Shown here piece by piece: positions 1 through 13,045 of a DNA stretch of 64,000 nucleotides (its first letter is position 1; the number at the start of each line of letters is the position of its first letter). Where the stretch lies: the NCBI GenBank assembly GCA_963682175.1, contig OY821772.1, positions 54,706,925 to 54,770,924 on the forward strand. Direction: 5' to 3'. The notes under the pieces were generated by a model. That model was not told the DNA's origin. It saw only the letters and a program-made list of their open reading frames with translations, and made no database searches. This stretch comes from Triglochin maritima. Its lineage: Eukaryota; Streptophyta; Magnoliopsida; Alismatales; Juncaginaceae. The position numbers and the translations under genes were made by a program.

Positions 1-2080
1 TTCTTGTCATCATATAATATATTTTGTCATATTAATTCTTCAGGAACTCTCATATAAGTATCAATATTAAGTGACTTATAAAACTTTAAAGTCACAACAT
101 ATCTTATATGGATATCATATTGATCATGTAACAGAACGTATTATCAATATTACGAGAGAATGAGTAACATCACAATGGATGTTGGGTCCTGCGAATACTC
201 TTATATTACTTCTCGATTCATAATGTAGCACATTGTCATTGTGATTTCTATTTGTATCCTTCAGGGATATAATTTCGGAAATCAAGACTACAGGTCCAAA
301 TAATATATTTATTCAGCGAGTTTATTCTACATTGTTCGTTTCTTTTATTTATATCAAATACGAATGCTTCTGTCATTCATATAATATCATAAGTTTTGGA
401 TCCAATTTTTTTCTTGATATAGCATGCTATTAAGAAGGCGAATGAATTGTCGACAATAATTTTAATAATTATTTAATATCTCTCATATCAACATATATAG
501 TTGATTGCAAGTTTTACGTCAATAATAATCAAATCCTCGTCGTTTCCCAAAACCTTAGTATTTTACCGTTCTGTATCCCCGTAATTTCTTTAATATTTTG
601 TTTAGTAGCTGCATTTATCTTTATGGGTTTATATTCTTCAGGAATAACATCTTCACGAGATGCAATGAGAGTGACTAACTTTTGTTCTATTTCCACAAAT
701 AATATATGTTATGGTCCACGCTTCTGGCGTTGGTTGAGCTCAAATATATTTTATCATATATGTGGAGATCTCCACTTTATATTATGTGGTTTATGTCTAG
801 TAATATAAGACTTAGTGGTTTTTTTGTGATCAATAAAAATGTATGACAATTACTTTTAGATATTACAAGATAATAATTTTATGAACTTCAGGTTCAACCA
901 TACTTGTACATATATTCTCTTATGAACTTCAGGTTCAATATAGTACATTTTCTTGATATTCTTTAAGCTTCTAGCTTCTCCCCCTAATACCAGAAAATGT
1001 ACATCATATATATGATTATTGGATTGGACAATAAAACTTAGCCCTTCAGGAGCTTTAAATCGCAGGAAGGAAACAATTAATTCATTATTGTACAAGTAAG
1101 GCAGGGGAAGATTCATAACATAATGTATATCTACCATAAAAATCAAAAAATAATATTAGCAGGTATATATGCACATTAATGTATCAATTATAAATTTTAA
1201 GACCCCCATAATGATCAATATCGAGCGATATTTCAAAAACAGGGGGACTCTCATTTTATTGTGCAAATCGGTCGACAAATTTGGTCGTGATAGAAGTCAA
1301 CAAAATTATCTAAAACTTCACAAAAACAATATCAATGATGACATCCATTATTAATATAAGAGATCATTTTTAGGAACTTCTGGGCATGTTTCGTCTCGTT
1401 GATGTCATCTTTATTTCATACTTCTTATTTGCACAAAATTTAGTTCACTGTTTATACTCTTATTTTCACGATACTTTGTAGTGTATGCTTCCGGCACACC
1501 AAAAAATAAACAAAAAAGGTATCGTGATTTTCCAACAACTATCATGACCTTCAATCATCAGTGATGCATAACCCAAAAGAGTATTGAGTCATTAATTTGT
1601 AAAGTGATCAATACATTTTTATTTTTTACTACTAATCTCTATGTATCTATGAACTTCTGGTCATAGGGTTTGATTTAGAGATCGACGTGCATTTTTACTC
1701 AATTAGCTATTTGCACACCGTTTAGATGGTCATACGAATCCTTCAAGGATTTTCATAAAATTTCATAACCTTTTTTAAATGAATAATATCTAAATCTTTG
1801 TATAGTAGCATTTTATGAATATTAAGATATTTACCTTCTGGGCAAATGCATATCATTTTCAATAACAATGATCACAATATATTTGTCTTCTGGGCCAATA
1901 TATATCTTTTTTAATAAGTATGATCACTTGTAACATGGTGATTCAAATTCCACTATAATGTAACACATTGTACTATATATATACATCTATCAAGATGGAT
2001 ATTATGTGCTCACTAGATGAATGCTCGTACTGATTGTGAATGATCATGTGATGCATCATAGATATGAAATTTATATTAGA
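1..2080. other. Non-coding, probably decayed transposon sequence with a recurring CTTCWGG motif
   Basis: No convincing gene is seen; the short open frames lack family resemblance. What stands out is a motif of the type AACTTCAGG or AACTTCTGGGC, recurring irregularly (near 40, 635, 884, 925, 1044, 1373, 1652, 1831 and 1888), often with ATAT-rich text after it. Such spaced degenerate repeats suggest the non-coding part of an old retroelement, but no LTR, primer-binding site or reverse transcriptase is visible. The class is left open. Confidence 0.35.
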
Positions 2081-2087
2081 TTACGTT

Positions 2088-2365
2088 GACTGACGTTTGA
2101 AGAATTCTGACGGCGTGGGCCCGACATGGCCGGTACCCAAGTCTACTCCAAGCTTGCAACTTGCAAGTGTGCACAGTGCACCTCAAGTACTGCTTTGCAA
2201 AAACAAAAAACCAGTTTTGCATCGTTGCCCTAAAACTAGTCTCGGGAGTCGGGCCGGACCGGCACGGCCGGCCGGCCTGAATTCGTACAGGCTGGGGCAG
2301 GCCAGCACGACCGAACTGGTTTGGCATGCCGTGTCGTGCCGGCCCGCCATTGGTCAACAAAAATA
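2088..2365. repeat. GC-rich GGCCCG/CACGGC repeat island, possible hAT subterminal remnant
   Basis: A sharply GC-rich island in AT-rich DNA. It contains many overlapping copies of words such as CCGGCACGGCC, GTCGTGCCGGCCCG and GGCCAGCACGAC in both orientations. Plant hAT elements often carry this kind of subterminal repeat, so a hAT remnant is the best guess, but I could not find matching ends or a target duplication. Overlapping open frames on both strands result from the GC bias and are not called as genes. Confidence 0.35.
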
Positions 2366-2722
2366 CCTACTTTGTTAAGATTTACGATGCTACTCTAGAA
2401 GGAATATGCATAGAGTTTTAGTGGTTTATGTGGTTTTTACGATACAATTTTCTACGCTAATTATAGTCAATACAAATATGAAATGTAAAGACAAAAATAA
2501 AGCAAATAAGCACAAGCAAACCACAAAGAGATGCAAGAAATTTTATGTTGGTTCGGATGGTCTTAATTCAGTTCCAAAGCAACCCCTCTCGATAGTTTCC
2601 TTACTCCAAACATTTTATAGAGCAATGTTTTACACCGTTACGTCAACACTCGACGATTCACGTCATGTGAAGACGACTTTCACACATCGGAAGCTTCTTT
2701 ACAATTTGGTGACACAAAGTTC

Positions 2723-2986
2723 TAGGGGTGAGCAATAACCGGTCCGGGGTTTTGGACCGGACCGCTCGGGTCCGGGTTTCGATCCGGTCCAGTCTTCGGT
2801 CCGGGATCTGGAGTCAATCTGGTTCGGTCCGGTCCGGATCGATCTGAATTTTTGTTTTTAATTTTAAGGTAAAAACCCGATTTTGGACCGGTCCGATCTT
2901 CGGTCTGGGGTCCGGAGCCGATCCGGTTCTGGTCCAGTCCATGTTCGGTCTGATCCGATCCGGGTTGGACTGGTTTTTCACCCCTA
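2723..2986. mobile_element. Non-autonomous hAT element (MITE), copy 1, with 8-bp target duplication
   Basis: A 264-bp insertion starting TAGGGGTGAGCA and ending TTTTTCACCCCTA, so the ends are inverted. It is flanked by CAAAGTTC (2715-2722) and CAAAGCTC (2987-2994), an 8-bp duplication with one mismatch, the length typical of hAT. The interior is packed with CCGGTCC, GGACCGG and GATCCGG words in both orientations, presumably transposase-binding sites. There is no coding capacity. Related copies lie at 15850-16086 and 56199-56606. Confidence 0.85.
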
Positions 2987-2999
2987 CAAAGCTCCCACT

Positions 3000-4820
3000 C
3001 TGGGGAAAATTCCTTGATGAAAGGTTTAGGTAATGTAGGTTATGGATCAAGTGTAGACAATGTAGCTCGAGGAAGGAGATGGGAAAATTAAGTGGATTGA
3101 CTATTGAGAGTTGAAGAACAAGCTTTGTTTTTGTTTCCTGGATGTGCAAAAATGTGGTCTACTTGTAGAGTGGAATTGGTGAGCTAAAAATAGTGGAATC
3201 GATCAAAAGAGAAAACAAAATCGGAAACAAATCACCCAAGATTTACCCAGACCGGATGTTCGGGTGGGCGTCCGGTCTGCTCCGCTGGATTTCCAGTCCA
3301 CTCCATCCCGCTGGGAAATCAGCGGTTGTGACCGGACGTCCGGTCCATGTATTATATTTTGAAATGTTTGTTTTAAAGGTGATTTTAGTTTCTAATTGAC
3401 TTGAATTTGAATTGACACGACCTGATTGGATTTTAATGGTTTCCAAACGAGTATGACAATGGAGTAGATACGATTGAGTCATAGACCTCTCTTAGACTCT
3501 AATTATACTATTGTGTATAGAGATAATCTTAATTAGCTTCTTAGAGATTTTTAATAAATATTATGGGATTCTGAATCAAATGTTAGGTTAGATTTATAAT
3601 GGATCTAAATTAAGTTCTAAATGGACCCCATAAATAAATTACAAATGGGCTTTTTTGTTTGCATCCTACTTGAAAGTATCTTAATTGGATTTATCTCACC
3701 ACTTTTCGAAAAATTGGGACCCTACCATTCAGAAGTTTTATTTTTTAAGTTTATCCCATTATGTTTGTTCTCGATACCACTCCGTTAACAGGTCAGCAAC
3801 ATCATTAGCCAGTTGCCGGATTTGTATTGGTTAGTGATGTACTGATGTGGATGTTGAACTAGTAGTGTAAAGCTAATAGATTATTTAGTTGATAATGTAA
3901 TTAACATAGTAAGGAAAAGAAAATCCTAGTTGCAAGAGGCATTAACCTCAAGATGACCAGTTAAGCTACATGTAATGGAAAATTTCAAAAATAGCACGAG
4001 ACGAACAAAAATCTAAACCATGATGCGGTAAATTTAATGGATGTTAAATTGGTAATTGATGATTTTAGTTTCATAAGTACAAGATGCTATGTGGCCTGGT
4101 ATTCTGGTAAGTGTTTGAACTTCAATGGGAAAAAATAAATTGTAAAATGTTGCTGATGAAGTAACGATCATTTGCATTGCTACCGAAGAGAGAGGCCCGC
4201 CTAATGTTTCACAACTAGCGTTACTTTCTTCTTCTAGCCATATATGCTGCAAACGGACGTTATTAAGTCCACTAAACAATCTCAGATCTGTCCAAAATTA
4301 AAGCAAAACAAAATAGCATTCTTACAAGTCACATCTATGGATTTCTACGATTGCCACCATTGTTTCGTCCCTGGAATTTATGGTACAAAAAGATCGGTCA
4401 GTGGCCTGAAAAAAATTAGAAGGTTAGATCTCACGACGATGTGGTTTGGACAACCCACTCTTATCATTGAGGCATTTGGCGGAGGCATGACGTTGGAATC
4501 CTGTGGAGCAAAACAAGATAAATGAAAAAATCATCAAGATTCAGGTTTAAGTGACGACAAATTTCAAAATGGACTTCCATTTGCTACAATAAAACACTGA
4601 TGGACAGCATAAAAATGGTTTTGAGTTGCATCTTTAGTTAAAGTCGTTCTACTGATCGAATTATAACATAGTTAATCTGAAACATTTTTGTCAAAACACC
4701 AAGTGGACACTGGCTACTACTACTAGCGTTGAAGATGAATTCTGTTCCTGCTTCTGGCACATGAGTTTTTGCGTCTTGTTCTCACCTCCACAACTACAGA
4801 GCATGAACACGATTTAGAGT
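3000..4820. other. Intergenic, no gene recognised
   Basis: Follows the hAT MITE and runs to the 3' end of the BRO1-like gene. A short GC-rich patch at about 3245-3345 has the word GACCGGACGTCCGGTC, a near-perfect palindrome, and looks like another transposon scrap. The stretch nearest the gene may include its 3' UTR. Nothing else could be supported. Confidence 0.4.
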
Positions 4821-4824
4821 CGAT

Positions 4825-7800
4825 TCAGCTTCCTACTTGCTGATGCTTTTCTTCATTCCAAATAGAGTCCAGTGGTGGAAGGCGGTAGTCATCAGGTTTT
4901 AGAGCCAGCGCGAAATCGGGTAATGGTGGAGGCGACTCAACAATTCTGTTACAAAGCACAAACGTTAAACTGAATGTTACCAATAAGATTGATTGATGTG
5001 CACTTTACTCGAATGCCAATCTTTCTTACTTTTCTTGACCGTACAGATCTTGATTGATGTGCACTTTACTTGAAGCATCCTTGGGTATTTTTTCAGAAAG
5101 ATACTTCGCTGAACCCCACGGAGGAGGACTCCTGCAGGACCCAGTTCAATTCTTGAGCATAATAATAAGGAAAGCTAACCATGACCGAGAATAATATCTA
5201 CAATGATCATTTACTAGACTACATGAATTAATACTTTTCTTTATGAGAGAATTTAGGACAAATGCCTTTGCTTTCAAAAATTACTAAAATTTAATATCTC
5301 TCTCATTTTCTGTCTCTTCCGAGAGAATATAGGACAATTTTTTTCCCAAAAAAAGAAGAAAAACTAAAACTAGTGAGAGGAGGGGAAAAACCTTGAAACA
5401 GGAGTTGTTGCATGAAAAGATTGGCTGGCTCTCTTACTCTCTTTGAGATGATTCTCCGCTGCCTGAAGTGCAGCTACAGCCATACGATGAAATTTTTCCG
5501 TATTACCCTCATCGAGAATCAGACCATGGTAGTAATATGCAACGGCCTTGTACATACAACAACAATAATGTGCTTCGACTGTAAGAGGCGCATGAGACTT
5601 ATAAACACAAGGGAAAAAATATAATCTTGACACCTGATGCTGTATTGACAAAAAAGAAAATTCATTCTTTAAAAGAAGAGCTGTCCCGAAACTTGATTTC
5701 TACATAACCAACATTTTTTAGTGTTTGATTCATTGCAAAAAAAAATTTGTGTGCAAATTATCATGATAACATTACAAATATAATCTGAATTCTGGGCACA
5801 GGTGGCCAATGTCACGTTGCATAACTTAAAAAACTAAATGCATCTCCCCTTATTTTAAATGAATATTGCAAGTAATGGTTAATGATAAACTAACTTTAGA
5901 ACAGAAGAAACAGAAAGAAATAATCTACATTTGCCTCTGCATCCTTCCACTTAACAAAGAGAGAATGTTTTGTCCCCCAACTGTTAGTAAATGGTATCTG
6001 TTTGATGCAATCCTGAGCCTGTAAAAAGGTAGCACCACATTATAAGATCACTTAACCGTCCTAAAGAGACCAAAATAACTCCCAACATTCAAAACGGAGA
6101 AGGTTCGAATTAAACACAGCTAAGAAAACTGCATCTGGTTGAAGTTAAATAGAAGCATATAGTCACATTTAATGAAGCGTATTTGCTTCATGATGTATGA
6201 TTCTTTTGGAAAATCTTGAGATAAAAAAATCAATACGACAGAGAATATTGTGTAAGTATACAAGATATTTAGTGGGAGAAATTTTGGAAGCGTGTTAGCA
6301 TAAGATTTAGATAAAAGGACTATATTACCTGAAGCCAGTACTTCACCATTTCACATGCTAATCTCCTTTTCACTGCAAGTGTGGCCTTAGGACTACTAAT
6401 TGCCATTCCAAGTTGAATGTCAACCCCCTGTGATGGGTAAAGAACTTATGAATGGTCTATGCAGAAATTAATCCCTTCCTGATAGGCAAAGGGGAGGACG
6501 TGACTCTTGATCTGATGAACATTTTTTATATATTAAGTTTTGCAACTTAACAACTTATACTTTATTAATATATGCATTGAGCAAAAGCAAATAAAAAAGT
6601 GAGTCACGTGCTAAAGGAAAAACAGACAAAAAATGTAGAATCGATTACATTTTGATATTTTGATGTTGTGACCTAATTGTCATATTCAAGAAATTGGTTT
6701 AAGAAATCCGACTTTCTAATAGATGCAAGCGGAAAAAGATGGACAGTGACTCCACTTGTCTATTTGTGTATCATTGTGAACGGGTTAAAAAGTAATTGCT
6801 TAAAACTTGGGAATCATCTTACAAAGATTATGCTCTTACTTTTAGTTGTAAAATATATATATAGGTGCTACACAAAATTGTTGCTGCTCCTGGTACAAAT
6901 GAGTATAGTCCAACAGAGAATAAAAACTACGACGAAGTTAGGTGGAATGGTTGTTAACACTCAACAGTGATCTTGAGGCAATGAAATAATGTGACGTGTA
7001 CCTGACCTAATGCCTGCGAGCAAAGAGCACTGAGTACACCCCCTGATAAATCCACGGGAAGTTCTCTCCTGTTTAGGAGTATAAATCACTAGCACTTGAG
7101 AGAGAGAAATCATGCTTTTACCCCAGATATGGTATGACCAAACCAAACAGGACAATAACTAGAAAGAATATAGGGAAGTTTCTGAGCAACTTAACCACAA
7201 AAACTAATCAGTATAAGGATGCCTTTGTTGAAATATCATACCATAGGTACTGGACAACAACGAAGTTATAAATACCTATGCTCTTGAGATATTTGAGGAA
7301 GAACATTTTTAATAGCACAATCCAAGTAACCAGCTCCCTTCAAAAGGATATCAACTGAAGTGCGCCTGCGTTCTACAAGAAATGCAATATAAGTGAGAAA
7401 ACATGATTTGGAAATGTTGACCAAATAAAATGATGATAATACATAAACAGGACACACACCTTGACACCACACATACACTAATGTGTAAATAACGTCTAGA
7501 TGATCTGAAGAGGAACACATATATGAACGTAGACAATTATGAGAACCTTCCACCAAAGGAGGCCTTGAATATAAAAAGAACTTGAAAAAGGACATAAACG
7601 TCAAGAGGTGTAGGTGGAGCGACTTTTGCTCATGGAAAGTATTTTGTATTCATGTGGATAATGGGCATGTAGCCATTTGACTCCTGACAAGTTGGTGCAA
7701 AAGCATCGCATGAGAGTATGGAATGCGATGCGAGGTATGATTTTGGAGTAAGACAAACTATGTAGGAGTGGAGAACTATGAACACAAAAATACAACGTGA

Positions 7801-8989
7801 GGTTCCTACAATAATTATGTAAAAGTCCAAAAGGGTGAAAAGGTGGAAATAATGTTATCAACAATCAAAACATCTACAAAGTGCCAACTGCAGCTCCTAG
7901 AAAAGAAAATCAAGGTAAAATACACTATGATGACAATAAAACATCAGACTTTCCAAGTGGTAAAAAAAACTAGACTAAACACACATATGTCTTTCACAAC
8001 ATATTAAGTCGCGCACCAACTACTAAGACAGCGTCAGCGTCATCTCCAAAAAAGCAAGTTAAAAAACACCAACCAGAACTAGAGTTCGTATCGAGTTTGT
8101 AATAATTGTTTAGACTATGAAAGGGTTAAGAACTCAGACAATGATCTTTCCCAGAACTTACCTTCTGAGACTTTTGCTGGATAATCACCATGACTACTTC
8201 CAGGAAGAAGCAAAATATTGGCCTCTGATAAGCATAGCATGGCCATCAGGTGTAAAACGGATAATACATCATACCAGACATTTGAGATGGTGGTTACCTG
8301 CAAGCCCAAGCCATAACAAGCATCTATCACTGTATTCTACACAAGTTCTTTTTCTCTAAAAAAACTAAATATGCATCATGGCCAGATCTGCAGGTTTTAG
8401 TTACATTAATAAATCACTACCTCTGCCTCATCTTCCTGGTTAACCCATGCAAAAGCAACCTTGTCTTGTAACTGCTGACTTCCTGAAACAAAAAATAAAT
8501 AAAATGATGAACCTATCAAAATTTGAAGCTAACAAGACGACCATTCCTAAAATAATCAAATTAAAAGGTATGTGGGCTCACCATCTTTTACCAATCCAAG
8601 TAAAATGCTTAAGTATTCTTCAAGAACCTGGAGATTTTCCATCAAAGTAGAACCTCCTGCAAGAAGCAATTCAGTTTGAGGTGCTTATCATATATGGTCC
8701 ATTAAAACACCTCGGGACTAATGAAATCCAACAGACCATCTTGCCTAGACTTTCTTTGTCTTGGTTTATGAGCAACATATGCTTCCTGGCTAGCCAAGAC
8801 TATCATGCGAGATCGAAGGCTAGAAAGGCGGTCCACTATCCTCCTAGGCAATCTGGCACTTAATGGAAGAGTAAAATCAACAGCCTTAGGTATGCGGATG
8901 CCCGGGAAGAACACCACCAATTCCCCGACATTGTCAGGTGTTCTTCTATTTTCTTTAGCATCTTCTGGGGTCGACCAAAAGCATCCCAT
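4825..8989 (-). CDS. BRO1 domain-containing protein (plant BROX-like), 11 coding exons
   Basis: Predicted 418-aa protein of the plant BRO1-like family. BRO1 domains (Bro1/ALIX) bind ESCRT-III at endosomes; the plant-specific role is not established here. Coding exons, in transcript order: 8737-8989, 8582-8656, 8421-8482, 8162-8297, 7276-7372, 7002-7068, 6329-6427, 5929-6018, 5392-5546, 5030-5131, 4825-4945. All introns are GT/AG and the phases join without a break. Family landmarks: NVWYDVLSVLHLMAMLCLSE, AGYLDCAIKNVLPQ, LAVKRRLACEMVKYW, YYYHGLILDEGNTEK and a C-terminal PPPLPDFALALKPDDYRLPP. The start is the Met of MGCFWST, just after a splice acceptor, giving an N-terminal MGC: Gly2 suits myristoylation and Cys3 palmitoylation, so membrane anchoring is likely. 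The least certain border is the exon 9 acceptor (tacaag/GCC near 5546). Confidence 0.9.
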
Positions 8990-9000
8990 ATCATGTAACT

Positions 9001-9985
9001 CTGCAAAAACACAGAAGGCAGGAAAATCAAGCTTGCATGCAATATATGACAAGAGTAGCAACATATCAATTTAAAGTTTTAAACAAAGTGCAGAGGGCAA
9101 CTTGCATACAGACATAATTAAAAAGGCTACCCACATAAATGTCCAAATGACACAAGCTTCTATATGAACAGGCAAAAGAAACCCACGAAAATAGAAAAGA
9201 GAACCAAAAACAAAAAATAACTCCAAAAACCAACTAAATAAGAGTCGGATAAATGCCAACCAACCCAAAAAGACGTTTTCCAGTTCACATGTTACAATTC
9301 ACGTGATCCTATTAATCACAAAGGACAAATCAGTGGTTCAAATTTTTCCAGAGAAGCCCTTGCCCGACCTTTACAAACTGGAACGAAGATGTCACCACTC
9401 CGTTCAATAAACGAAATGCATCAAAAAGGGATCGAAAGCAAGAACATCTCCATGACGAAAACGAAGAGGTCACATGAAAGATGTGATGACATGGCAACTA
9501 ATTAAAGAGCAATGGAAGCACGCAACTTGCTCTAAGTGTTAACAACTTCAAAGGAAAACAATCGAACTCTGGGGGAAAAAGGCAAGAGTGCACCCAAAAA
9601 CCCTACTTTTGGCAGTTCCAAGCATCAAAACAAAGCGAAAAAGATCCAAAAACGAACGCTTCAAGTTGCTCAACAGTTGGAGTGCAAGATTCCCCTTAAC
9701 ACATCCAAAAGCAACGATTCCACCGCACGAGCCGAAAAATCCACGACCTCCGACCCGAAAACTTTTGCTTTTTACCAATAATTGCGGGGAAAAGGGAATC
9801 TAAGACTAAAGAAGTGAAGTGGTAGAGTTAGTTACGGAGTGATTCGAGATCATCTGGTCATCGGAATCGGGATTTGACGCCGACGGGTTGGATCGGGAAT
9901 TAGGGTTTTGGGAATTGGGGGTTTGGAGTGGAAGGCGAGAGTGGGAGTCGGTTGGGAATGGCGGGGAAAGTGAAACCCTTTTATA
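9001..9985 (-). promoter_or_regulatory. Promoter TATA box and 5' UTR with intron of the BRO1-like gene
   Basis: On the minus strand a TATAAAAG box lies at 9978-9985, followed by a pyrimidine-rich leader (about 9950 to 9800). The first coding exon is preceded by the acceptor gtttttgcag, ending at 9001, so the leader is split by an intron of roughly 800 bp. Its donor is uncertain; one candidate is at about 9836. An open frame over the TATA box (9806-9997) starts upstream of the expected transcription start and is not called. Confidence 0.6.
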
Positions 9986-9999
9986 CTGCGGCGTCATGG

Positions 10000-10239
10000 G
10001 TGGTACGGTTACCGTTTTTGGTAAATGTTTGGGAGCGGAAGTTGGTTAAATTCTAATTAATCAAGTTACATTCTAATGAATTTAATTAATTTCTGTAATA
10101 CAATTACAATATTCGGTAGTATTGAAATTCACAAATCAAATTTACAATGTATTTAAAAATTATTTTCATAATTTGAACATTTTTGGTAATGTCTGGTGGG
10201 GTCATCGGAGTTTCAATAATACGACAAGCTTTGAGTATA
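10000..10239. other. Intergenic DNA upstream of the BRO1-like gene
   Basis: AT-rich sequence with many TTACA/TGTAA words that grade into the MITE starting at 10240. No gene is seen. Confidence 0.35.
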
Positions 10240-10693
10240 GGTCATGTTTGGTTCACCGTAATTTGATTCCATGGAATTTAATTCCATGTAATTATATTAC
10301 ATCGTAATGAATTGAATTTCATGTAAACAAATTATAGTGTTTGGTAACATTGTAATTTAGCACATGAATCACAATGTAATTCAAAAAAATTAATTTGTAA
10401 TTTTATAGATCTGATGAATGTTGAAAGTGGTTGTAGGAACTCTGACATGCTTCTGATAAGATAAAAATTGAGTTTGATGATGTGATAATGTTTGAATTAT
10501 ATGAAATGTGTTGATTATATTACAATGTAATTGGATTACAACCTCCAACGATGTGTTCGAATTACCTTGAAAGTTGTGTAATTAGATTACGAAGTACTTA
10601 CAATATTTAATTTCATCAACCAAACCGTGAAACGTAATCCAACATGTAATCTGATTATATTACATCCTTAATTATAGTTAGTCAAGCATGACC
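10240..10693. mobile_element. Probable MITE with GGTCATG ends and ATA target duplication
   Basis: The left end GGTCATGTTTGGTTCACC is the inverted partner of the right end, which reads GTTAGTCAAGCATGACC. ATA flanks both sides (10237-10239 and 10694-10696). A 3-bp duplication fits PIF/Harbinger-type (Tourist-like) elements. The interior has many TGTAATNNGATTACA-like inverted words. Similar sequence continues to about 10880, with a further AACCAAACATTG, so nested or duplicated copies are possible. Confidence 0.5.
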
Positions 10694-10889
10694 ATATTGT
10701 AAATGTTCAATCACATTGGGAATGTAATTGGATTACAACATACTTTGTAATCTAATTCCTTTTGAAAGTGCATAACTGCATAAATTGATTACTTAGTGAT
10801 TATAACATCCATAATTCTTAACCAAACATTGTAATGTAATCAATGATGTAAATATTTTACGCCCTTAATTACAACCAACTAAAAATGTA

Positions 10890-11635
10890 TAATTTACACG
10901 GATTTATGAGCTTCTTTGTTAAAGATGCAGTTCTCCTGCCATAAGTAGCGTAAGGTTTGAAGCAGTGAATTCACAATATTTTATCTCAACCGGTGAGCTC
11001 CCAATTCAACTATTTGCAAGTTGCTGAACTCATGCAAATCATTTTGAAGTGCACTTTCTGTTCATGATATTTTCAATCGTGAGATTATTTATTTAAGCGT
11101 CCACTGAAGTCATTTTTAGGTATTCTTAATATGGTATTGCCAACCAATGACGATCTCATATCACATCACTGAACTTATATGTTATAAACTTATAATTAAA
11201 CTTAAACCTGATTAAAATATACCACAACGCCATGTGTTCTCATAGTCTAATACTATATAGTATAGTACATCTATTGTCATATGTACAGAAGCTATTAAAG
11301 TATACATTGTCTTCTCAATCTTCTCATTTGAAAAGTCTACCGATCTATGGTAATTACTACATAACACATCGATGTAAATTGGTTTCCAGACCGTCCAAAT
11401 ACGGAGTTATTATAATTGAAAATGTCATCTCATTCTCACAAAGGACCAAGAAATATCTGTTGCATGATATATCCCCCAACTTTAATAAAACTTATTCAAA
11501 GTTCAGACCAGCATCGGATTCCCATAAAAAGAAGTAAAGGAAGTTTTTAAACCCTCAGAATATGAACCATGGAAAGGGAAGTGGAGAGAAAGAGTTGAAT
11601 ATGCTTTCAAAGTTTTGACTATTTATACGATAAAA
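10890..11635. other. Intergenic, no gene recognised
   Basis: AT-rich sequence without a supported coding region. A 101-codon open frame at 11232-11537 has no recognisable domain and no codon or context support. Confidence 0.35.
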
Positions 11636-11639
11636 TCAT

Positions 11640-12195
11640 CTGCAACAATGCCTTAGGTCATCCACATTCTTTCTCTTCTTTCTCTTACTGTCACGTCATC
11701 ATAACTCAACCTCATATTTCTCTCTTACTATTCACCCCCTTAACAATGACCTAGGTCATCCCACTTTTTTCCTCCACATCATTTATTTTATTCTCAACTT
11801 TTATAATATTCCAAATTCTTTTATATTAACAAAAACATTAATGATTACCAAATACTAAATATCATTAATATTAAGAAAACAAATATTACATTATTTTTAG
11901 CAAACGTACAATTACACCAAAGAAGACGACAAACGAGATACAATACATAAATCAAATAACACACGACATAATTCAAATATTACACGACATAAAACACAAT
12001 TAAGCGTCAGTTCCGTCAAATCACTGTCAGATGTTCTTGATCAAGCCAGTCTGCACACGATATGTTCGGTTTTATTACGAACACGGTCTTTGTTGTTCAT
12101 GTAGGCGTTAATGTTCAGGAGCCGTGCAGTGGAATAAGACGTTGGTTCCGGACTTGATATGACGCGATCATGCTCAAACTCAGTTGTATCATAAA
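11640..12195 (-). pseudogene. Decayed 3' end of a PIF/Harbinger-type transposon
   Basis: Read on the minus strand, 12190 to about 12020 encodes a fragment with the words ARLLNINAYMNNKDRVRNKT and, after a frame change, GLIKNI. This resembles the usual C-terminal end of plant Harbinger transposases, where an R-N-R-x-T-H segment is followed by DLIEHLW. It then runs into AT-rich non-coding DNA with CACGACATAA repeats and two copies of a word like ATGACCTAGGTCATCC (about 11650 and 11745). The fragment is short and broken, so the family call is tentative. Confidence 0.35.
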
Positions 12196-12199
12196 TTAG

Positions 12200-13040
12200 T
12201 GAAAATTTTTAGATCTTGAAAATCTAACGTTGTCAAAATATAATAAACCATAACCCTAATTGTTATCAAAATATAAACTACAACCACTTAAATCCTAATT
12301 ATTTATCAAAATATAAACCCCTAATTATTAAAACAAATACCAAAAATTGTTAAAGACTATTTTGGTGAGGAATAGTTGCAGGTTAAATTTGAAAGGAACC
12401 AACATTAGCCCATGATAAAGTTGAACCTAATTTCACTAATCAAATTGGTTCACACACTGATATTGGATGTGGTGCATAATCTAGGTCCTTGGTATCAATC
12501 AATTAGGTGTCGGACCTAGATATAACATCAAACCCATCAAAATTGAATCAACACAAGGATGAAGTGGTTCATGACCTGAGGCAACTGCTAACCATTGGGC
12601 TCGAGGTTCAATCAAATAAGCTCAATGAAAACTGACTTGTGACCCAGTATTATTTGGTCATGTTTGTAAGTAGCGTCGGATCCGACCCGATTTATGTTTA
12701 GACCGGTGCTTACCGATTACCCGATGTATTGTATATATAAACACGTACATGTGCGCCGCACAAACCCTTAAACTTTAATTCTTGTTTCCTCCGCCACTCT
12801 CTTCTTCTTTTTCATTCTTCCGCTGCTCAAATCCAACCTCTTTTTCACGTTAGCAAATATATCAAATAAAAAGACTTATGCTATTGTTATTGCCAGATCA
12901 AAGATCAATTAATTGTTTAATGCAACAAAAAAGCTATCAAATTTAATACTCCAATTGAACATTGAACACGTAAATTAGGCAGCTAATTAAAATCACTTTG
13001 CTCGGAACACATCTAACTCGTTAATCGTGATAAAAAAACC
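12200..13040. other. Intergenic, no gene recognised
   Basis: Contains TTATCAAAATATAAAC repeats near 12230-12330 and a TATATATAAACACG box near 12733. The box could be a promoter, but no gene follows it before the next element. Nothing else could be supported. Confidence 0.35.
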
Positions 13041-13045
13041 GAACA

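Noticed and set aside
1..2080. Possible Sirevirus or Copia 3' region because of recurring CTTCTGG motifs
   Set aside because: No LTR pair, primer-binding site or polyprotein fragment was found, so it is kept only as an unclassified repeat region.
9806..9997. 63-codon frame at the 5' end of the BRO1-like gene, considered as a first coding exon
   Set aside because: Its ATG lies upstream of the TATA box at 9978-9985, so it would not be in the transcript. The MGC start after the leader intron gives the full family N-terminus.
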